Origin: a bacterium
GTDB lineage: Bacteria; Spirochaetota; Leptospiria; Leptospirales; Leptonemataceae
Assembly: GCA_024742665.1 (NCBI GenBank)
Contig: JANSYA010000004.1
Coordinates: 248,001-312,000, forward strand
Length of the DNA stretch: 64,000 bases
Direction of reading: 5' to 3'
Part shown: positions 61,959 through 64,000 of the stretch, one piece after another
How positions within the stretch are numbered: position 1 is the first letter of the stretch
Layout: each line of letters opens with the position of its first letter
Translations under genes and position numbers: made by a program
Notes under the pieces: generated by a model
Database searches by the model: none
What the model was told of the DNA's origin: nothing
What the model saw: the letters and a program-made list of their open reading frames with translations, nothing else

Positions 61959-63572
61959 TCAGGGCCTGCCGATCAAAAGACCGCGGCCCCGCAGACGCGC
62001 GTCCAGCCACGGCCCCAGAGAAGCCGCCAGACGCTGCGGTCCAGACTCCCCGTCGTTCAGCAAATCGCGATAGCGGCCGGCAAGTTCGCGCCGTTCGTTC
62101 GCCGTGTAGACTCCGGGCATCAACAGCAGCGCGTCGCCGTGATGAAAGACGCCCTCGACGGTTTTCAGGGTTTTCAGCGCCCCGGAGCCCTGCTGCTCCG
62201 GGTCGTCAGGCAACGCCGCCGAGTCCGGCAGCGGATAGAGGCGACCGTTCTTGCGGCGAAAGAAGAGCGGCGTAATGCCGTGGGCGACACAGCGAAAGGC
62301 GCCGGTTTCGCAGTTCAGCTCCAGGCTCAGACTCTGGTTGCGCGTCGGGACCCGCCGCACCCCCGCCCCCGTCCCGGTCTGCGGCGACATGGCCCGCAGC
62401 AAATCCCGGTGGGCGCGAATCAGGTCTCCGGCAAACTGCAGCCGATCGAAAAAGGCCAGCGCGTGATCCGGCGCCAGGCGCTGGCTTTCGCTCGCCAGCA
62501 GCGCGATGCGCAGATGTTCTCCGTCGCGACGAATGTGATATTTGCGACCGCCGCTGACAGGACCGCGCGTGCGACCCACGACCTGGTATTCCAGCACGCC
62601 GGAGCTGTGCACGGCTTCGGTCGGATCGGCCGAGTCGTTCGCACCGCGCTTGCCGGTGGCGACCGGCGCCTGCGAGACCGGCAGGCCGGCGCGCGCGGAT
62701 TCGGACGTGGGGCGTTTCGGCTCCCCGGCGCGGCCCGTATCCGAAACGCCCGGGGCCTCGCGGGACCCCGACTGCACGGTGCGCAACCGGGATGCCGCCT
62801 GCTCCGTCGCGTCGTCCCCGGCGGAGTCCGGGAGCGGAGCGGCCCGTCGCGCGACGGCCCCCGCTGCCGGACGGACCGCAGGCGCGTCCTGGACGACGGG
62901 ATGCGCTTCGGCGAAAGCGGGAATCAGTTCTTTTTGGGCCGCCGCGTCGGCCGGGTCGGTGCCGGCCTGCGTGGCGGCGATTTGCAGCGGACGGTCGGAA
63001 TTCGCACGGGCGGCGATCCAGCCTTCGACCGGCGAACGCTCGGCCGACCATACCAGAACGCCGACCGGATCATAGTGCGCGAAGCGACGCGAGAAAAAAT
63101 CGCGAGCCTCTTCGACCGTAACGAGACGCGCCGCATCCGGCCCGCGATCGGCCATGCGCAGCCAGTGCGTCAGCCGTCGGCGCAGGTCGTGCGCGAAATC
63201 CCGGGTGTCGGCCGGGCTTTCGCCGGCTGCGCGGCCGGCAAGTACGAGCCCGCCGCGCAGCGGCTGACGATCGTGCAAAAAAAACGACGCCGGCGGCCCG
63301 AGGCCCAGGCCGCGTCCGTTCAAATAACGCAGAAAAGGTTCGGGCATATAACGATCTTCTACGAACTGCAGCGAGCGCTGCGCCGAGAGTTCGTCCAGCA
63401 GACTGTGAATCAAAACAGGAATAGGAGTATTGCGCAGCAGCAGCCGCGTAAACCAGCCCGAAGACGGCAGACTCCCCTGCAGATCCAGCGGTACGCCGCC
63501 GGTTTGCAAAAAGCCTGAAGTTGCATGGACGTGTGCCGCACCGCGGCTGGTCTGGAGTTCACCGCTGGCCAT
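61959..63572 (-). CDS. Unknown protein with possible degenerate PP2C/SpoIIE-like C-terminus
   Basis: 537-residue cytoplasmic protein in which about 195-330 is a low-complexity Ala/Pro/Arg linker. The C-terminal part (about 395-537) has a pattern like SpoIIE phosphatases: SLELNCETGAFRCVAHGITPLFFRRKNG and VEGVFHHGDALLLMPGVY, but the metal Asp residues (GH-x-P and YTDGV) are replaced. It may thus be an inactive regulator. It overlaps the upstream cNMP-binding gene by 14 bases, so the two are likely partners. Family assignment tentative. Confidence 0.5.
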   Translation of the reverse strand: MASGELQTSRGAAHVHATSGFLQTGGVPLDLQGSLPSSGWFTRLLLRNTPIPVLIHSLLDELSAQRSLQFVEDRYMPEPFLRYLNGRGLGLGPPASFFLHDRQPLRGGLVLAGRAAGESPADTRDFAHDLRRRLTHWLRMADRGPDAARLVTVEEARDFFSRRFAHYDPVGVLVWSAERSPVEGWIAARANSDRPLQIAATQAGTDPADAAAQKELIPAFAEAHPVVQDAPAVRPAAGAVARRAAPLPDSAGDDATEQAASRLRTVQSGSREAPGVSDTGRAGEPKRPTSESARAGLPVSQAPVATGKRGANDSADPTEAVHSSGVLEYQVVGRTRGPVSGGRKYHIRRDGEHLRIALLASESQRLAPDHALAFFDRLQFAGDLIRAHRDLLRAMSPQTGTGAGVRRVPTRNQSLSLELNCETGAFRCVAHGITPLFFRRKNGRLYPLPDSAALPDDPEQQGSGALKTLKTVEGVFHHGDALLLMPGVYTANERRELAGRYRDLLNDGESGPQRLAASLGPWLDARLRGRGLLIGRP

Positions 63573-64000
63573 AGTGTTGTTCTACTACCTTGAAGGCGGT
63601 TTGGATCCGACGCCCGAGCGCGCCCAGAATTTTGAAGGCCCAGCGGGGATGGCTTTGAAAGATCGTTGCGAAATCTTTTTCCTGCAACGCTAAAAGACGC
63701 GTGGGGGCGGCGGCGATCAACGTGGCCGAACGCGGCGCGCCCTCGATCAAAGCCATCTCGCCGAAAATTTCTCCGGGTCCCAGGGAATTCAAAACTTTGT
63801 ACGATCCGCGCTCGACTTTTTCGGTCACCACGACCCTGCCCGAGATTACGAGATACACTTCGCGTCCAAAGTCGCCTTCGCGAATCACGATCTGTTTGGC
63901 TTCGTAGCTGCGGCCGTGCTTCCGGTACAGCTCGGCGGTGATGGCCTGTTCGCCTTCAAAGCCCAGTTTGAGCAGGTCGAGATCTTGTTCGGGTTTTGCA
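63559..64000 (-). CDS. Cyclic nucleotide-binding domain protein (partial, cut by window edge)
   Basis: At least 146 residues; the 5' end lies beyond base 64000. The cNMP fold is clear: YEAKQIVIREGDFGREVYLVISGRV-type sequence and the phosphate-binding cassette GEIFGEMALIEGAPRSATLIA with Gly, Glu and Arg placed for cAMP binding. It is followed by a short helix and stop, with no HTH, so it is a signalling rather than DNA-binding protein in the visible part. The window also encodes two adenylate cyclases that could supply its ligand. Confidence 0.85.
   Translation of the reverse strand, partial: AKPEQDLDLLKLGFEGEQAITAELYRKHGRSYEAKQIVIREGDFGREVYLVISGRVVVTEKVERGSYKVLNSLGPGEIFGEMALIEGAPRSATLIAAAPTRLLALQEKDFATIFQSHPRWAFKILGALGRRIQTAFKVVEQHYGQR

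Noticed and set aside
62139..63518. 459-codon frame on the plus strand
   Set aside because: Antisense shadow of the PP2C-like gene; high Arg and Gln content and no start context.
1..64000. CRISPR arrays, tRNA/rRNA genes, insertion sequences, prophage
   Set aside because: No evenly spaced repeat-spacer pattern, no tRNA-like cloverleaf with T-arm motif, no transposase, integrase or phage structural protein was recognised by reading.

Overview
The window looks like a chromosomal segment of a GC-rich member of the Spirochaetota, most likely a Leptospirales relative. This is an inference from gene content: a C-terminal DUF1554 domain, an Lcl/DUF1566 lipoprotein, class III adenylate cyclases on 7TMR-DISM or PAS modules, many lipoproteins with relaxed spirochaete-style lipoboxes, and DUF5683-like and FecR envelope proteins. 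No rRNA, tRNA, CRISPR array or insertion sequence was recognised. Coding density is high, and many genes overlap by 1-4 bases (ATGA, GTGA, TGATG), so much of the window is in operons.

Layout. 0.1-8.8 kb: a receiver protein, a pterin carbinolamine dehydratase, a large adenylate cyclase, an ankyrin lipoprotein, and a divergent pair of a di-haem cytochrome lipoprotein and a parallel beta-helix protein. 8.8-19 kb (minus strand): a complete nitrogen-scavenging operon with ABC transporter (binding protein, permease, ATPase), two urea-carboxylase-associated proteins, a urea/guanidine carboxylase and allophanate hydrolase. A sigma-54-type promoter lies in front, and the last gene appears to start at CTG inside the stop of the gene before it. 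By current knowledge of this cluster the substrate is probably guanidine. 19-27.4 kb: a hemerythrin-tailed chemoreceptor, an FMN-binding protein with a membrane partner, a NarL-type two-component pair and two envelope proteins. 27.4-34.8 kb (minus): a PAS cyclase, a lipase-foldase-like protein next to a secreted PI-PLC-like enzyme with a C-type-lectin-like tail, and a giant seven-repeat DUF1554 lipoprotein whose 3' end lies in a mosaic of repeats.

35-42.5 kb (plus): a membrane protein/lipoprotein/LytS-LytTR signalling operon, then two FecR-domain proteins with conserved CxxCH tails, followed by PCuAC and SCO1 copper chaperones. 42.6-48.4 kb: a strong terminator, solitary rpsD, then cysK, a degenerate GGDEF-like protein, argH and an unknown protein. 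48.4-54.2 kb: a cobalamin riboswitch with a probable RBS-sequestering hairpin, controlling a siderophore-type TonB receptor, PepSY protein, ExbB, ExbD and TonB. 54.2-58.2 kb (minus): pcnB, a split two-gene class II PPK2 (one half catalytically dead) and a receiver protein. 58.2-64 kb: an M23 peptidase and MBL hydrolase, then on the minus strand a cyclic-nucleotide-binding protein (cut by the window edge), a possible degenerate PP2C-like protein and an SGNH-like protein.

The most unusual items are the FecR-CxxCH pair beside copper chaperones, the B12-riboswitch-controlled self-contained TonB system, the PLC/lectin/foldase pair, the split PPK2, and the sigma-54 guanidine operon with its CTG start. 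All calls come from reading the sequence and from memory of families; nothing was searched or computed.
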